DNA of 64,000 nt from Sorangium cellulosum So ce56 (GCF_000067165.1 NC_010162.1:5042501-5106500), one strand, 5' to 3'; counted from the first letter of the stretch, positions 50,235 through 59,283 are shown. Notes: a model not told the origin generated them from the sequence alone. Program-made: numbers and translations.

Positions 50235-50969
50235 ATGGCACTTCCCGCCGCGCTCCTGGCCGCCGTCGAGCGGCATTCGTGTTTTACCGGCTGCTATCGC
50301 AGCGAATCGGAAGTCCAGGTCTGCATCGATCCCGCGCAGGCGCTCGTGCCGACGGTGCCTGTCTGTTGCAGCGATTGCCTGAACTTCCACCCGGCGGCGC
50401 TCGTGAGCCTCTTGCCCCTCGGCATGACGTCGTACGCGCTCGCGAACGCGCTGACGACACACGTGCGCTCGCTGCGCGGGTACAAGTGGGCGACCGGCGG
50501 CTACCACACCGCGGGCACCGGCTTCTGGCTCAACGCCGCCTACTACGGAAATGGCCTCTTCCTGGTCGACGCCGCGCGCAACCGCAACGCGAGGACGGAC
50601 GTCGATATGCTGATCGAGGCCTTCCAGCACGGGATCGTCCAGCCGGAGGACCCGCGCATGCTCGATCCGGCGCTCTACACGATCGAGCTCGCGTACATCA
50701 ACATGTCGCGGCCCATCCTGCCGGTCCGCAGCAAGCAGGATCTCCTGGCGTCGCCGCAGCGCAGCGCCACGCCGAGGCAGGGGTTCTCGCGCGTGTCGAT
50801 CGTGGAGTTCCAGCCGCTCGCCGTCGCGGGGACGTCCCCTTCCGCGCAGCCGGCGAAGCCGGCGCCGCAGCCCCGCGAGCTCAAGCTCGGCGATACGTGC
50901 CCGACGTGCGGCGCCGCCGTGATGGAGCGACCGCTGTTCTCGGGCACGTTCGTGGGCTGCCTCTGCTGA
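50235..50969 (+). CDS. Hypothetical protein with C-terminal zinc-ribbon
   Basis: 244 residues. The N-terminus has many cysteines (HSCFTGCYRSESEVQVCID, VCCSDCLNFH) and the C-terminus ends CPTCGAAVMERPLFSGTFVGCLC, which fits a zinc ribbon as the last element. The middle (WATGGYHTAGTGFWLNAAYYGNGLFLVDAARNRNARTDVDMLIEAFQHG) is compact and probably globular; no membrane segment. The ATG at 50235 is supported by the TATAGT box. The family is not recognised; terminal zinc ribbons often bind nucleic acid or protein partners. Confidence 0.7.
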   Translation: MALPAALLAAVERHSCFTGCYRSESEVQVCIDPAQALVPTVPVCCSDCLNFHPAALVSLLPLGMTSYALANALTTHVRSLRGYKWATGGYHTAGTGFWLNAAYYGNGLFLVDAARNRNARTDVDMLIEAFQHGIVQPEDPRMLDPALYTIELAYINMSRPILPVRSKQDLLASPQRSATPRQGFSRVSIVEFQPLAVAGTSPSAQPAKPAPQPRELKLGDTCPTCGAAVMERPLFSGTFVGCLC

Positions 50970-51000
50970 GGGCGCGCCGCGGGCCACGCCGGCGACCGGC

Positions 51001-52137
51001 TCACGGCGACGGCGACGGCGACGGCGGCGGCGGCGGCGGCGGCGTGGTCGCGCGCCACGCCGTCTCTCCGGTCGCCGGGTCGATCGCGCGCAGCGCGGCG
51101 CCGCTCACCGCGGCCCCGCTGATGACGTAGACGTAGGGGCCGGACGCCTTCGCCGCCGTGAGCCGGTCGCCGAGGTAGGCCGCGGCGCGCTCGTACCGCG
51201 CGGCCCCGGACGCCGGATCGAGGGCGATGATCCGCGGCTCGGTGCCGTTCACCACGTCGACGCCGACGACGACGGCGGCGCCGCCGCTCGCGACGAGGAA
51301 CAGGTCGGGCCGCCCGCCGGAGAGCGGCGCGCGCGCGGCGAGCTCCTTCTTCCAGAGCGACTCGCTGCCGCGCCGCCCCTCGGCGGTGAGCCGCGGCGGG
51401 CCCCCGGCCGGCACGGTGAGCACGACCTCCACGCCGCCGGCCTGGACCACCTGGGGGTTCTTCTTGCGCTCCCAGAAGTTCCCCGTGATCGCCGACGGCT
51501 GCGGCGCCGTCGGGCAGTCGGCCGCGCCGCCCCCTTCGAGCTTGATCCCGGTCGCCGTGCCGTCCTTCATCACCACGGTCGCGCAGCCGTCGCCCCCCGC
51601 GATCTCGTCGGGGACCCCGGGGAGGTTCGCCACCCAGCGCGCCTTGCCGGTGCGGGCGTCCAGCGCGCGCAGCGCGGCGTCGCCCCCGCCCGCGAGCACC
51701 GTGCTCGGGTCCGCGCAAGCGAGCGCGTCCGGCTCCTCGATCTCCAGCGAGGCCCAGATCCCCTGCCCGCTGCGCCCGTCGACGGCTACCACGCGCCCGC
51801 GGGTCTTGCCGTCCTGCCACAGCACCGGGTCGGGCGCGTCGTCGCCGTTCGCGTCCACGAAGCAGAGGGCGTCGAGCTGCGTGGAGAGCGGGCGCGCGCG
51901 CGGCGCGGGCTCCTGCGGCGGGTCGACGCGCGCGAAGAACATCACCGCGAAGCCGATCCCGACCGCGGCCATCGCCGCGGCGAGGAGCACCTTCGTCGCC
52001 CGAGGTGGCCCCGGCGCGGGCGCGCCCCGCGGCGCGGCCGCGCCCGCGACGCCGGGGGCGTCAGCGCCGCAGCGCGGGCATGCGATCCCATCACGACTTG
52101 CCTCCAGCGAGGCACCACAGCTCCTGCAGGGCCGCAT
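51001..52137 (-). CDS. Membrane-anchored PQQ/beta-propeller protein with zinc ribbon
   Basis: 378 residues. The N-terminus is a zinc ribbon (CRSCGASLEASRDGIACPRCG, cytoplasmic). Residues ~50-70 are a membrane helix (VLLAAAMAAVGIGFAVMFFA). The exported part has PQQ-like propeller blades (RVVAVDGRSGQGIWASLEIEEPDALACADPST, ALRALDARTGKARWVANL, IIALDPASGAARYERAAAYLGDRL, LRAIDPATGETAWRA). It ends in proline and Ser-Pro repeats. The ATG is supported by TAGACT six bases upstream. It resembles BamB-like blades, but whether it belongs to an outer-membrane assembly pathway cannot be told. Confidence 0.8.
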   Translation of the reverse strand: MRPCRSCGASLEASRDGIACPRCGADAPGVAGAAAPRGAPAPGPPRATKVLLAAAMAAVGIGFAVMFFARVDPPQEPAPRARPLSTQLDALCFVDANGDDAPDPVLWQDGKTRGRVVAVDGRSGQGIWASLEIEEPDALACADPSTVLAGGGDAALRALDARTGKARWVANLPGVPDEIAGGDGCATVVMKDGTATGIKLEGGGAADCPTAPQPSAITGNFWERKKNPQVVQAGGVEVVLTVPAGGPPRLTAEGRRGSESLWKKELAARAPLSGGRPDLFLVASGGAAVVVGVDVVNGTEPRIIALDPASGAARYERAAAYLGDRLTAAKASGPYVYVISGAAVSGAALRAIDPATGETAWRATTPPPPPPPSPSPSP

Positions 52138-52143
52138 CCGGAC

Positions 52144-52149
52144 AGTCTA
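52144..52149 (-). promoter_or_regulatory. Probable -10 box (TAGACT) of a leaderless gene
   Basis: TAGACT on the minus strand, exactly six bases before the ATG at 52137. Confidence 0.5.
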
Positions 52150-52216
52150 TCGCCGCCGGGTGCCCGTGATCGAGGGCCACCGTGCGCGGCCCGGCCGGAC
52201 GGGGGACTCGCCTCCG

Positions 52217-52807
52217 CTACTTCGCCCAGAGCACCGAGAGATCGATCTCGATGGCCTCGAAGGGCACGACCCGGACCCGCGCCGCGCCGCGGTGGACGGG
52301 GCCGGGCTCCCAGCCCCTGCCCGCGGCGAGCGAGAAGACCTCGAGGGTGCGCCGGATTGGATCGACGAGCCACGCGTGGAGCACGCCTTCGTGCGCATAG
52401 AGGGGCATCTTCTCCCTGCGATCGACGTCCTCGGTCGACGGGCTCAGGACCTCGCAGATCCAGTCGGGAGCGAGCGGGAAGAAGGCCGTCTCGGGCAGCT
52501 CGGGCATGCGCTCGATCCGCCAGCCGGCGAGGTCGGGCACGAGCACGTCGAACTCACCAGGCGTGCGCGGGTCGGGGAGGTGCAGCTCAGGCTCGACCAG
52601 GATGGTCCAGCCGCCGGGCCCGCCTTCGCCCAGGTCGAAGGGGCCGGACAGCTTCCCCCCGAGCCGGGACGCGGCGCGCGCATGCCGCGGCGCCGGGCGG
52701 GGGAACACGTGCAGGGTGCCGCGGACGAGCTCCGCCACCTTGGTCGACGGGACGGCTTCGAGATCGGCGTACGTGGCCCGGGGCTGCTTCTCGGCGGGCT
52801 GACCCAT
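52217..52807 (-). CDS. Uma2-family (DUF820) endonuclease-like protein
   Basis: 196 residues with the Uma2 pattern: TYADLEAVPSTKVAELVRGTLHVFP, then the PD-(D/E)XK-like core (VEPELHLPDP; FDVLVPDLAGWRIERMPELPE; WICEVLSPSTEDVDRREKMPLYAHEGVLHAWLVDP). The probable nuclease residues are the Asp of VLVPDLAG, the Glu in CEVLSPS and the Lys in REKMPLYA. The family is very common in cyanobacteria, planctomycetes and myxobacteria; its biological role is unsettled. It runs in the same direction as PssA, downstream of it. Confidence 0.85.
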   Translation of the reverse strand: MGQPAEKQPRATYADLEAVPSTKVAELVRGTLHVFPRPAPRHARAASRLGGKLSGPFDLGEGGPGGWTILVEPELHLPDPRTPGEFDVLVPDLAGWRIERMPELPETAFFPLAPDWICEVLSPSTEDVDRREKMPLYAHEGVLHAWLVDPIRRTLEVFSLAAGRGWEPGPVHRGAARVRVVPFEAIEIDLSVLWAK

Positions 52808-52886
52808 GACCGGAGCGTGCCTGGACGCCCAGGGAGAGGCAAGGGTGTGTGGCGCGCCGAACCAGGACGCTCGCGCGGCGCCGCGC

Positions 52887-52990
52887 GCCTGCCCCTCCCC
52901 GGCGCGCGTGGCGCGGGCCTGCCCCTCCCCGGCGCGCGTGGCGCGCGCCTGCCCCTCCCCCGGCGCGCGTGGCGCGCCTGCCCCTCCCCG
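52887..52990. repeat. Tandem ~30-bp GC-rich repeat (about 3.5 copies)
   Basis: Copies begin at 52887, 52917, 52947 and a partial one at 52976, with core CTGCCCCTCCCCGGCGCGCG. It abuts the end of the PssA gene (stop at 52991) and may help end transcription. Confidence 0.8.
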
Positions 52991-53617
52991 CTACGGCTTC
53001 GGTATCCTCAACGTGCCGCTGACCATGGCGCTGCCGCTCACGACATAGACCAGGCTGAGCGGGTGGAACGCCCAGGGGCCGAGCGCGATGGACCCGAGCC
53101 AGAGCTGCTCGTGCACGCGCTCCTTGGCAAACAGCACCCCGAAGAGCAGCACGATGAGCAGGCTCGTGGGGATCGGCGTCCCCTCGTAGTAGCGCACCTT
53201 TCCCCGCTCGTCCGACAGCTCGGCCGCCGTCACGTTGTACCGCGCGAGGCGGCTGATCCCGCAGGCGACGAAGTAGACGAGGGCGGCGGCGTCCCACGGC
53301 CCGCGCAGGCCGAGCGCGTAGCCGAGCACCGCGGGCGCGACGCCGAACGAGACCACGTCGGCGAGGGAGTCGAGATCGGCCCCGAGCGGCGAGTGCTTGC
53401 GACGCCAGCGCGCGATCGTGCCGTCGAGGACGTCGCACGCCAGCGCGAACGGCAGGAGCCCGAAGGCCACCCAGATATAGATGCGCTCGCGCTCCGCCAC
53501 GTAGTTCAGGCAAAGCAGGATGCTCAGCGTGCCGCTCGCCGCGTTCGCCAGCGTGACGAAGTCGGCGAGCGCGAACGACCGGAGCATCGAGAAATGGGGC
53601 GGTCTCTCGGCAGGCAT
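52991..53617 (-). CDS. pssA: CDP-diacylglycerol-serine O-phosphatidyltransferase
   Basis: The CDP-alcohol phosphotransferase signature is complete: DVLDGTIARWRRKHSPLGAD followed by LDSLAD, with the spacing D-x2-DG-x2-AR-x8-G-x3-D-x3-D. With six or seven membrane helices and a length of about 208 residues it fits the short, integral PssA that makes phosphatidylserine from CDP-diacylglycerol and serine in the inner membrane. I chose the ATG at 53617 (MPAERPPHFSML); starts at 53665 or 53587 are possible, and none has a strong ribosome site. Phosphatidylglycerophosphate synthase is a less likely alternative, since the SRLARYN motif follows PssA usage. Confidence 0.85.
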   Translation of the reverse strand: MPAERPPHFSMLRSFALADFVTLANAASGTLSILLCLNYVAERERIYIWVAFGLLPFALACDVLDGTIARWRRKHSPLGADLDSLADVVSFGVAPAVLGYALGLRGPWDAAALVYFVACGISRLARYNVTAAELSDERGKVRYYEGTPIPTSLLIVLLFGVLFAKERVHEQLWLGSIALGPWAFHPLSLVYVVSGSAMVSGTLRIPKP

Positions 53618-53823
53618 GGCGCTCGGGGTGCGCAGTGTCGCACGTCCGGTTCGATTGCCAACCATTCTGCGCGGCGCGGGTCGCCGTCCCCGGGGCGCCC
53701 TCGCGTCGCAGCGCGCCTCCGGCCGCGGCGCGCCCGGCGCCGGCGCCGTCTAGCCAGGTGGCACGTGCTTGTCCACTCCGCGGCGATCCGCGCACAAAAC
53801 TTAGGACCGGGCCGCGCGCTGCC

Positions 53824-53829
53824 TAGCAT
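53824..53829 (+). promoter_or_regulatory. Possible -10 box (TAGCAT)
   Basis: TAGCAT is ten bases before the ATG at 53840, giving a short predicted leader. Confidence 0.35.
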
Positions 53830-53839
53830 CCGTCGGCGG

Positions 53840-56266
53840 ATGCCCGGACTGTCACTTGTCGCCGACAACACCCGTTGCTCACCGGAGCCCGAGCGCACGT
53901 CGCTGCACGATGTGCTCGACTTCGTCCTGGAGGGGGCGCGCAACGCGTCTCCTCCGCTCGATGGAGCGGCGCTGCCGCTACGCGCCGAGGCCGAGGCGCT
54001 GCCGCTGCTCTGCGAGCTCGCCGAGGCCGCGGCGGAGCTCGCCTCCGGACGCCGCGCGCGCGCGGTCGTGCGCCTGTGCCTCGAGCCCGACCCCTGGGAG
54101 CTCGGGCTGGAGCGCGTGGGCCGCGACCTCCTCGTCACCGTCTTCCAGGGCGGGGACGTGCCCGAGGTCGCCCTGCACGAGCGGCGCTTCGACGGCGAGG
54201 CGCTCTGCGCGCGCCTCCTCGCGGCCATCGACCGGCTCGCCTCGCGCAGGGGCCCGGGCGCGCGCCGCGACGCCGCCTTCGCCGACAACGACGCGGATCT
54301 CGGAGGGCTCGGCGAGCAGCGGCTCCCGGCCGCGCGACGGTGCCTCGCGGCCTCCCTGCCGTTCTCGCCCGACGAGGCGGGAGGAGAGCCCGCGATCGTG
54401 GGCGTCGAGCCGACCGGCGAGATCCCGATCGCCATCGCGGCCGAAGCGCTCCTGCGCACGTCGCAGGGCGCGGCGCTCACGCAGCCGGCCGTGCTCCGGG
54501 CCGACCTCTTCTCGCTCCTCTTCCGGGGCAAGATCCGCGTGCTCGTGGGCGAGGAGGCGCGGGAGCTGCCCGACGTCTTCGTCTTTCCGTTCGCCGAGCA
54601 GCTCGCGTCGCTGTCGCTCGAGTCGCTCGACGCGTGGGCGCGGCGCCAGCCCTACCACCGGCGGCTGACCGTCGGCGGCGCGATCCTCGGCGTCCGGCTG
54701 CACAGCGAGGGGGCGCTGTCGCTCACGCTCGGCGTGCCCCGCGTGGGCCGCGTCCCCTCCGCGGATCCCCGCGCGCCCGGCGCCGGCCGCGTACCCTCGT
54801 TCGCGGCCGCCGAGGAGCGGGCGCAGACCTGGACCTTCCCGGCCGTCGACGTGGCCGCGCTCGCCCAGGGGGTGGTCGCGTTCGGGCGGGCGCTCGCGCG
54901 CAGCCTGGTGCGCCGCGATCGCGGGCAGACGTCGAACCTGCGCCTGTTCGAGTTCCGGGCGCGCGTCCGCGAGCTCGCCGAGCGGCTCCGCGAGCTCACG
55001 CGCAACGACGCGAAGATCAACGTGGCCCCGGAGACGTACCGCGCCTTCGCGGCGGCGGCGCGCCCGCAGGCCGCCGCCGAGGACACGTTCGGGCGGACGC
55101 GCCTGCGCTTCACGGCCCGGTGGATCGCGGCGATCCCGTCGCTCGACCTGCGCGCCACCTTCCTCTGCGGCGACGTGCTGGTGGTGGGCTCGACGCGCGA
55201 GCTGACGTGCATCGATCGGCGCACCGGCGAGTGCCTGTGGCGCAAGCCTGCGCCGCGCGCGGTCTCGGTGATGACGCCGGTCGGCCTCGGGCGGCTCCTG
55301 CCCGACGGCACGCTGCAGCTGCACGATCTGTCGAGCGGCGAGGTCGCCTGGTCGACGCGGCTCTCGCCGCGCGTCGGCGCGAACGCCTCGGGCGCGGTGG
55401 TGAGCGCCCCCGGGCTGCCGCGGATGCTCATCGTGAGCGAGGGGACGCGCCACCTCGCGGCCGTGGACCTCTACTCCGGCGAGGTGCGCTGGCGCTACGC
55501 CGCGCGGCGCGGCGAGAACTTCCGGCTCCGCCGCGCGGGCAAGCTCGTCCTCGTGGGCAGCGGCGAGCCCGCCCTCGCGGCGCTCGACGTGCTGAGCGGC
55601 GAGGTCGTGTGGCGCTTCTGCGACCGGCTCCCGTTCGCGTCGCCGGTGGCGGTCGATCACGACGCGCTCTTCGCGCTGGCGGGCGACGGCGCCTTCGTCG
55701 GCCGCGGCGGGGCGCGGCTGCACCACCTCGACCCGTGGTCCGGCGAGGCGCGGTGGACGGTCGATCTGCCGAAGCACGTGGCGCCGGTCGGCGCGCCGCT
55801 GCTCGGGCCCGAGACGGTGTGCGTGGTGACCCACGGGCGGCGCGGCACGGGGCTCGTGGGGCTCGATCGCCGCACCGGGGCGACGCGCTTCGACCTGACC
55901 GCGTGCGCGGCGACGGCCTCGTGCCTCATGGTGGACGATGTGGTCGTCGTGAACAGCGAGGCAGGCGAGATCGTCGGGGTCGGCGCGCACGACGGCGCGG
56001 TCCGGTACCGGCACGTCATCGCGGGCGGCGTCGAGGGCGACAGGCCGCGGCGCCTCGAGCCGGTGCTCCGCTCGGGCGCGCTGTTCGTGCCGCAGAGCGA
56101 GGTGCACGTCGTCCGGCCGCGCGACGGCGCGCTGCTCGGCAAGGTGCCGACGGACCTCATCCCGGATCTCCTGCGGGTGGACGAGCGGTGCGACGTCTAC
56201 GTGGCCGAGGAGAGCGGCCACCTCGCGGCCTTCGCCGCGGCCCCGCGGCTCAGCCTCGTCCAGTAG
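53840..56266 (+). CDS. Large PQQ-propeller protein with helical N-terminus
   Basis: 808 residues from the ATG at 53840. The N-terminal ~440 residues are predicted helical and soluble (LHDVLDFVLEGARNASPPLDGAALPLRAEAEALPLL; LRLFEFRARVRELAERLRELTRND). From ~435 to the end there are PQQ/WD-like blades: LTCIDRRTGECLWRKPA, LQLHDLSSGEVAWSTRL, LAAVDLYSGEVRWRYAA, LAALDVLSGEVVWRF, LHHLDPWSGEARWTV, LVGLDRRTGATRFDL and two more. That gives a seven- or eight-bladed propeller. No signal peptide is seen, so it is likely cytoplasmic, probably a protein-interaction scaffold. I cannot name it. Confidence 0.75.
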   Translation: MPGLSLVADNTRCSPEPERTSLHDVLDFVLEGARNASPPLDGAALPLRAEAEALPLLCELAEAAAELASGRRARAVVRLCLEPDPWELGLERVGRDLLVTVFQGGDVPEVALHERRFDGEALCARLLAAIDRLASRRGPGARRDAAFADNDADLGGLGEQRLPAARRCLAASLPFSPDEAGGEPAIVGVEPTGEIPIAIAAEALLRTSQGAALTQPAVLRADLFSLLFRGKIRVLVGEEARELPDVFVFPFAEQLASLSLESLDAWARRQPYHRRLTVGGAILGVRLHSEGALSLTLGVPRVGRVPSADPRAPGAGRVPSFAAAEERAQTWTFPAVDVAALAQGVVAFGRALARSLVRRDRGQTSNLRLFEFRARVRELAERLRELTRNDAKINVAPETYRAFAAAARPQAAAEDTFGRTRLRFTARWIAAIPSLDLRATFLCGDVLVVGSTRELTCIDRRTGECLWRKPAPRAVSVMTPVGLGRLLPDGTLQLHDLSSGEVAWSTRLSPRVGANASGAVVSAPGLPRMLIVSEGTRHLAAVDLYSGEVRWRYAARRGENFRLRRAGKLVLVGSGEPALAALDVLSGEVVWRFCDRLPFASPVAVDHDALFALAGDGAFVGRGGARLHHLDPWSGEARWTVDLPKHVAPVGAPLLGPETVCVVTHGRRGTGLVGLDRRTGATRFDLTACAATASCLMVDDVVVVNSEAGEIVGVGAHDGAVRYRHVIAGGVEGDRPRRLEPVLRSGALFVPQSEVHVVRPRDGALLGKVPTDLIPDLLRVDERCDVYVAEESGHLAAFAAAPRLSLVQ

Positions 56267-56281
56267 CCGCGGCGGCGCGCG

Positions 56282-56842
56282 TCAGCGCGGCCGCCGCGCC
56301 GGCTTCCAGATGAGCTCGAGCGTCACCTGGGTGACGCCGTCCTGGATGAGCCCGATCCGCTCGGCGGCCTTGCGCGAGAGATCGATGATCCTTCCGCGCT
56401 TGAACGGGCCGCGGTCGTTGATCCGCACGCGCACGCGGCGGCCGTCCCGGCGGACCACGTCGACCACGGCGCCGAAGGGCAGCGTCCGGTGGGCGGCCGT
56501 GAGCGCGCGCGGGTTGTAGCGCTCGCCGCTCGCGGTGCGGCGGCCGTTGAACTTGTCGGCGTAGTAGGTGGCGCGCCCGTGCTGGATCGGCGTCCCCTTC
56601 GCCGCGCTCCGCGCGCTCGCGGGCGCGAGCGGCGTGGAGACGCCGTCGATGTCGTCCGGATCGTCGTCCTCGGCCTGGTGCCGCGGGGGCGCCGGCGGGC
56701 TGCTCGGCGCGACGCCGCGCGCGATCGGCGCGTCGGCTCCCGTGCGGGGCGCTGCAGGCTGGTGAGCGGAGCAGGCGGGGGTGAAAGAGAGGAAGAGGAA
56801 GGCGAGCGTCCTCGCCACGCCGCGGCGTCCACCGGGCGTCAT
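56282..56842 (-). CDS. rlpA: RlpA-family septal ring/lytic transglycosylase-like lipoprotein
   Basis: 186 residues. A signal peptide with lipobox is present (RTLAFLFLSFTPACS, cysteine about 24), then a Pro/Ala/Asp-rich linker. The double-psi beta-barrel domain has the RlpA signature: GRATYYADKFNGRRTASGERYNPRALTAAHRTLPFG, then VRVRINDRGPF and GRIIDLSRKAAERIG. RlpA proteins bind and can cleave denuded glycan strands at the septum. No SPOR domain is present. It overlaps the upstream iron-sulfur-type gene by one base (TGATG), so the two are co-translated. Confidence 0.88.
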   Translation of the reverse strand: MTPGGRRGVARTLAFLFLSFTPACSAHQPAAPRTGADAPIARGVAPSSPPAPPRHQAEDDDPDDIDGVSTPLAPASARSAAKGTPIQHGRATYYADKFNGRRTASGERYNPRALTAAHRTLPFGAVVDVVRRDGRRVRVRINDRGPFKRGRIIDLSRKAAERIGLIQDGVTQVTLELIWKPARRPR

Positions 56843-57393
56843 CACGTCGCCTCGGGCGCGGCGCGATCGGCCGACGAGGGGTCGAGGTCGGCCGCGGGCG
56901 AGGTCACCGCGGCGACAAGGGCCAGGGCCGAGGGCTCGCCGCTCCCTGCGCCGTCCGCGGACGGCGGCGCCTGGGGCCTGGCCTTGGCCCGCACGAACCC
57001 GGCCAGCTCGCGGAACGGCACGCCGGTCGGGCAGATCCTCTCCTTCTGGGCGAGCACCTCCTCCGGCACGTGCGCGAGCGCGAGCGCCGCGGCGTCGAAG
57101 TCCGGCATGCTCCGCGACGACGCGAGCACCACGGTCATGAGGCCGCGGTAAGCCCCCCTGGAGGCCGCGATGCGCTCGGCCTCGCCGAGATCGCAGCGCC
57201 CGCACGCGATGCAGCGGGAGAAGCGGGGCAGGGCCGCGCGCTCGGCGGGCGAGAGCGGCGGCAGGCCATCGGCGTCGTAGTTCTCGCGGAAGAGCGCGAG
57301 CCCGCTCGGGCCGTCGTCGAAGAGACGGCGCACCGCGACCTTGAGGAGCGACCACGCGAGGACCGCGAGGGCCAGGGCACGACCAGAGAGCAC
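56842..57393 (-). CDS. Membrane protein with ferredoxin-like Cys cluster
   Basis: 183 residues from the GTG at 57393, which has no strong ribosome site. An N-terminal helix (ALALAVLAWSLLKVAVRRLF) anchors it. Cys61, 64 and 67 (CIACGRCDLGE) and a distant Cys121 in ICPTG make the CxxCxxC...CP pattern of [4Fe-4S] ferredoxins, though without a second set. The C-terminal ~55 residues are Ala/Pro-rich. It lies directly upstream of rlpA in the same operon. It may be a redox-linked envelope protein, but an iron-sulfur cluster is inferred only from the spacing. The frame is open upstream, but no start codon there is better. Confidence 0.6.
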   Translation of the reverse strand: MLSGRALALAVLAWSLLKVAVRRLFDDGPSGLALFRENYDADGLPPLSPAERAALPRFSRCIACGRCDLGEAERIAASRGAYRGLMTVVLASSRSMPDFDAAALALAHVPEEVLAQKERICPTGVPFRELAGFVRAKARPQAPPSADGAGSGEPSALALVAAVTSPAADLDPSSADRAAPEAT

Positions 57394-57708
57394 GATCCGT
57401 CCATAACCCGAAACAGGCCCGCGCGCCGAGCCGATGCGCGCGGGGTCTCCAGATCGGCGCCGGGCGCGTGAACCCGCGTTAACAGCGCCTCGGGCACGCG
57501 CAGGTCCGCGACGAACCGCCGCCGCCGCGACGACCCCTGCGACGCGCGCTCGTCGCCCGAGCTCCGCGGCTCCGGAGATCGCGCGCGGCGCCGGCGCTCC
57601 GCGGAAGATCGCGCGACGACGGCCGCCGCCGGGCGAGGACGCCGCGCAGCGGCGCGACGCCCCCGCGCGTCGGTCCTCGCTGGCACGTCGGGTGCACAGG
57701 AGCCAGGC
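57394..57708. other. Divergent intergenic region
   Basis: Between the leftward Cys-cluster gene and the rightward sigma factor gene. Extremely GC-rich with CGCCG words and no recognisable gene. The ribosome site CAGGAG of the sigma factor gene is near 57698-57703. Confidence 0.4.
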
Positions 57709-58350
57709 ATGCCCAACGACTTGCTTCTCTGCGACAACGGACGCTCCGAAGACCTCGGCGACCTCGCCGAAGGTGCGCTGGTGGAGGCGATGATCGCGGG
57801 GGACGAGCGCGCCTGGCGCGCCTTCCACGCTCGCTACGATCGGCTCGTCCACCGCTGCATCAGCGGCGTGATCGCCCGCTTCTCCGCGGTGGTCGCGCAG
57901 GACGACATCCGCGACATCCACGCCACGCTGCTCGTGCAGCTGCTCTCGAACGACATGCGCAAGCTGAGGACCTTCGACGCAGGCCGCGGCGCGCGGCTGG
58001 GCTCCTGGATCGGCACGCTCGCCGTCCACTGCGCGTACGACCATCTGCGCTCGAGGAGGCGCGCGCCGCGCTGTGCCCCGCTCGACGACGCGGCGGTCGA
58101 GCTCCCCTGCGAGCGCCCCTCGCCGCAGGAGCAGGCCGAGCGCCGCGAGCGCGCCGCGCTGGTGGGGCGGGTGCTCCACGCGTTCTCCAACAAGGACCGC
58201 GAGTTCGTCGCGCTCTACTTCGCCGAGGGCCTGCCCCCGGAGCAGATCGCGGCGCGGATGGGGATCAGCGTGAAGACGGTGTACTCGAAGCGCCACAAGA
58301 TCCAGAGCCGCCTGGAGGCGATGCTGTCCAGCGTCAGCCTCGCGGCGTGA
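57709..58350 (+). CDS. ECF-type RNA polymerase sigma factor
   Basis: 213 residues with region 2 (ALVEAMIAGDERAWRAFHARYDRLVHRCI, ... RLGSWIGTLAVHCAYDHLRSRRR), a short linker and region 4 (VLHAFSNKDREFVALYFAEGLPPEQIAARMGISVKTVYSKRHKIQSRLEAML). The last is a clear helix-turn-helix for -35 recognition. It lies 60 bases before the lipoprotein gene, and no membrane anti-sigma factor gene is adjacent, which is unusual for ECF factors. It could be regulated by a kinase or at transcription instead. The next two genes on the same strand may be its targets or its operon partners. Confidence 0.88.
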   Translation: MPNDLLLCDNGRSEDLGDLAEGALVEAMIAGDERAWRAFHARYDRLVHRCISGVIARFSAVVAQDDIRDIHATLLVQLLSNDMRKLRTFDAGRGARLGSWIGTLAVHCAYDHLRSRRRAPRCAPLDDAAVELPCERPSPQEQAERRERAALVGRVLHAFSNKDREFVALYFAEGLPPEQIAARMGISVKTVYSKRHKIQSRLEAMLSSVSLAA

Positions 58351-58410
58351 CGTTTCCCTCCCCCGAAGGGGGCTCGGCGGCCGTCGGCCCTGTGGTATGA
58401 GCCGGGGAGG

Positions 58411-59283
58411 ATGGCCCGCCCGCCCCGCACCTCCTCCGCGCTCCCGCTCATCGCGGCCGCCGCCCCGCTGCTCGGCGCGTGCGGCGGCGGCGACGGAGAT
58501 GCCCCCGCGATCCCCCTCGCCGACGAGCGCGGCGGCGGCGCGCGCGTCGCCGAGATCGTCGGCGACGCCGCGTGGCTCGACCCGGAGGACGAAGAGAGCC
58601 GGCGCTGCGCCGTGCCGCGCGCTCGCCGCGCCCACGTCACCGGCGCCGCCCTCGTCGCCGTCGACAGCTTCGACGAGACCGGCGAGGGCGCGCGCGGCAA
58701 CCACTACGTGCAAGACAGCGCCGACGAGCCGGTCCCCTACTCGGGGATGACGATCTTCCAGCCCGCGTTCGACCCCCCGGATCTGCGGCTCGTCCCGGGC
58801 GACGTCGTCGACGTGCTCGGCGAGCTCACCGAGTTCCTCGGCCCCTCCGCCGGCCGCTTCGGCGGCTGCCGCACCTTGCCCGAGCTCGGCGGGACCATGA
58901 GCTTCCGCTTCGAGGACCGCCCCGCCGTCCCGATCCGCGTGCCGCTCGACGACCTGGGGGGCTACGCGTCGGCGCGCCCGTACATCGGCATGCTCGTGCG
59001 GGTCGAGGGCGTCAGGATCACCGGCGACCCCTCGAGCCGCGACGGCCGTTACGCGGCGTCGATCGACGTCGGGGCCGGCGTGCGCCCCGCCGACGTCCCG
59101 CGCATCTCGAACGAGCTCTACGATCTCGAGCGCGAGGGGCCGCCGCTCGCGGACGGCGCCTCCTTCCGGTCCGTCACCGGCGTGCTCACCTACTTCTACG
59201 GCTTCAAGATCGCCCCGCGTTGCCCGGCCGATTTCCAGCTGGAAGGCGCGCCGCTGCCCTCCGACGACGCATGCGCTCCCTGA
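58411..59283 (+). CDS. Secreted lipoprotein of unknown function
   Basis: 290 residues. A signal peptide ends in a lipobox (APLLGAC, cysteine about 24), then Gly/Asp residues. The mature region has OB-fold-like strands (GDVVDVLGELTEFLGP, YIGMLVRVEGVRITGDP) as in nuclease-associated modules of some secreted proteins. No catalytic motif was recognised. The ATG at 58411 has GGGGAGG upstream. It overlaps the next gene by 13 bases. Confidence 0.78.
   Translation: MARPPRTSSALPLIAAAAPLLGACGGGDGDAPAIPLADERGGGARVAEIVGDAAWLDPEDEESRRCAVPRARRAHVTGAALVAVDSFDETGEGARGNHYVQDSADEPVPYSGMTIFQPAFDPPDLRLVPGDVVDVLGELTEFLGPSAGRFGGCRTLPELGGTMSFRFEDRPAVPIRVPLDDLGGYASARPYIGMLVRVEGVRITGDPSSRDGRYAASIDVGAGVRPADVPRISNELYDLEREGPPLADGASFRSVTGVLTYFYGFKIAPRCPADFQLEGAPLPSDDACAP

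Noticed and set aside
51227..53839. Upstream half of a 1,679-codon open frame ending at 56266
   Set aside because: The part before 53840 runs antisense to the PQQ, Uma2 and PssA genes. Only the part from the ATG at 53840 has a globular composition.
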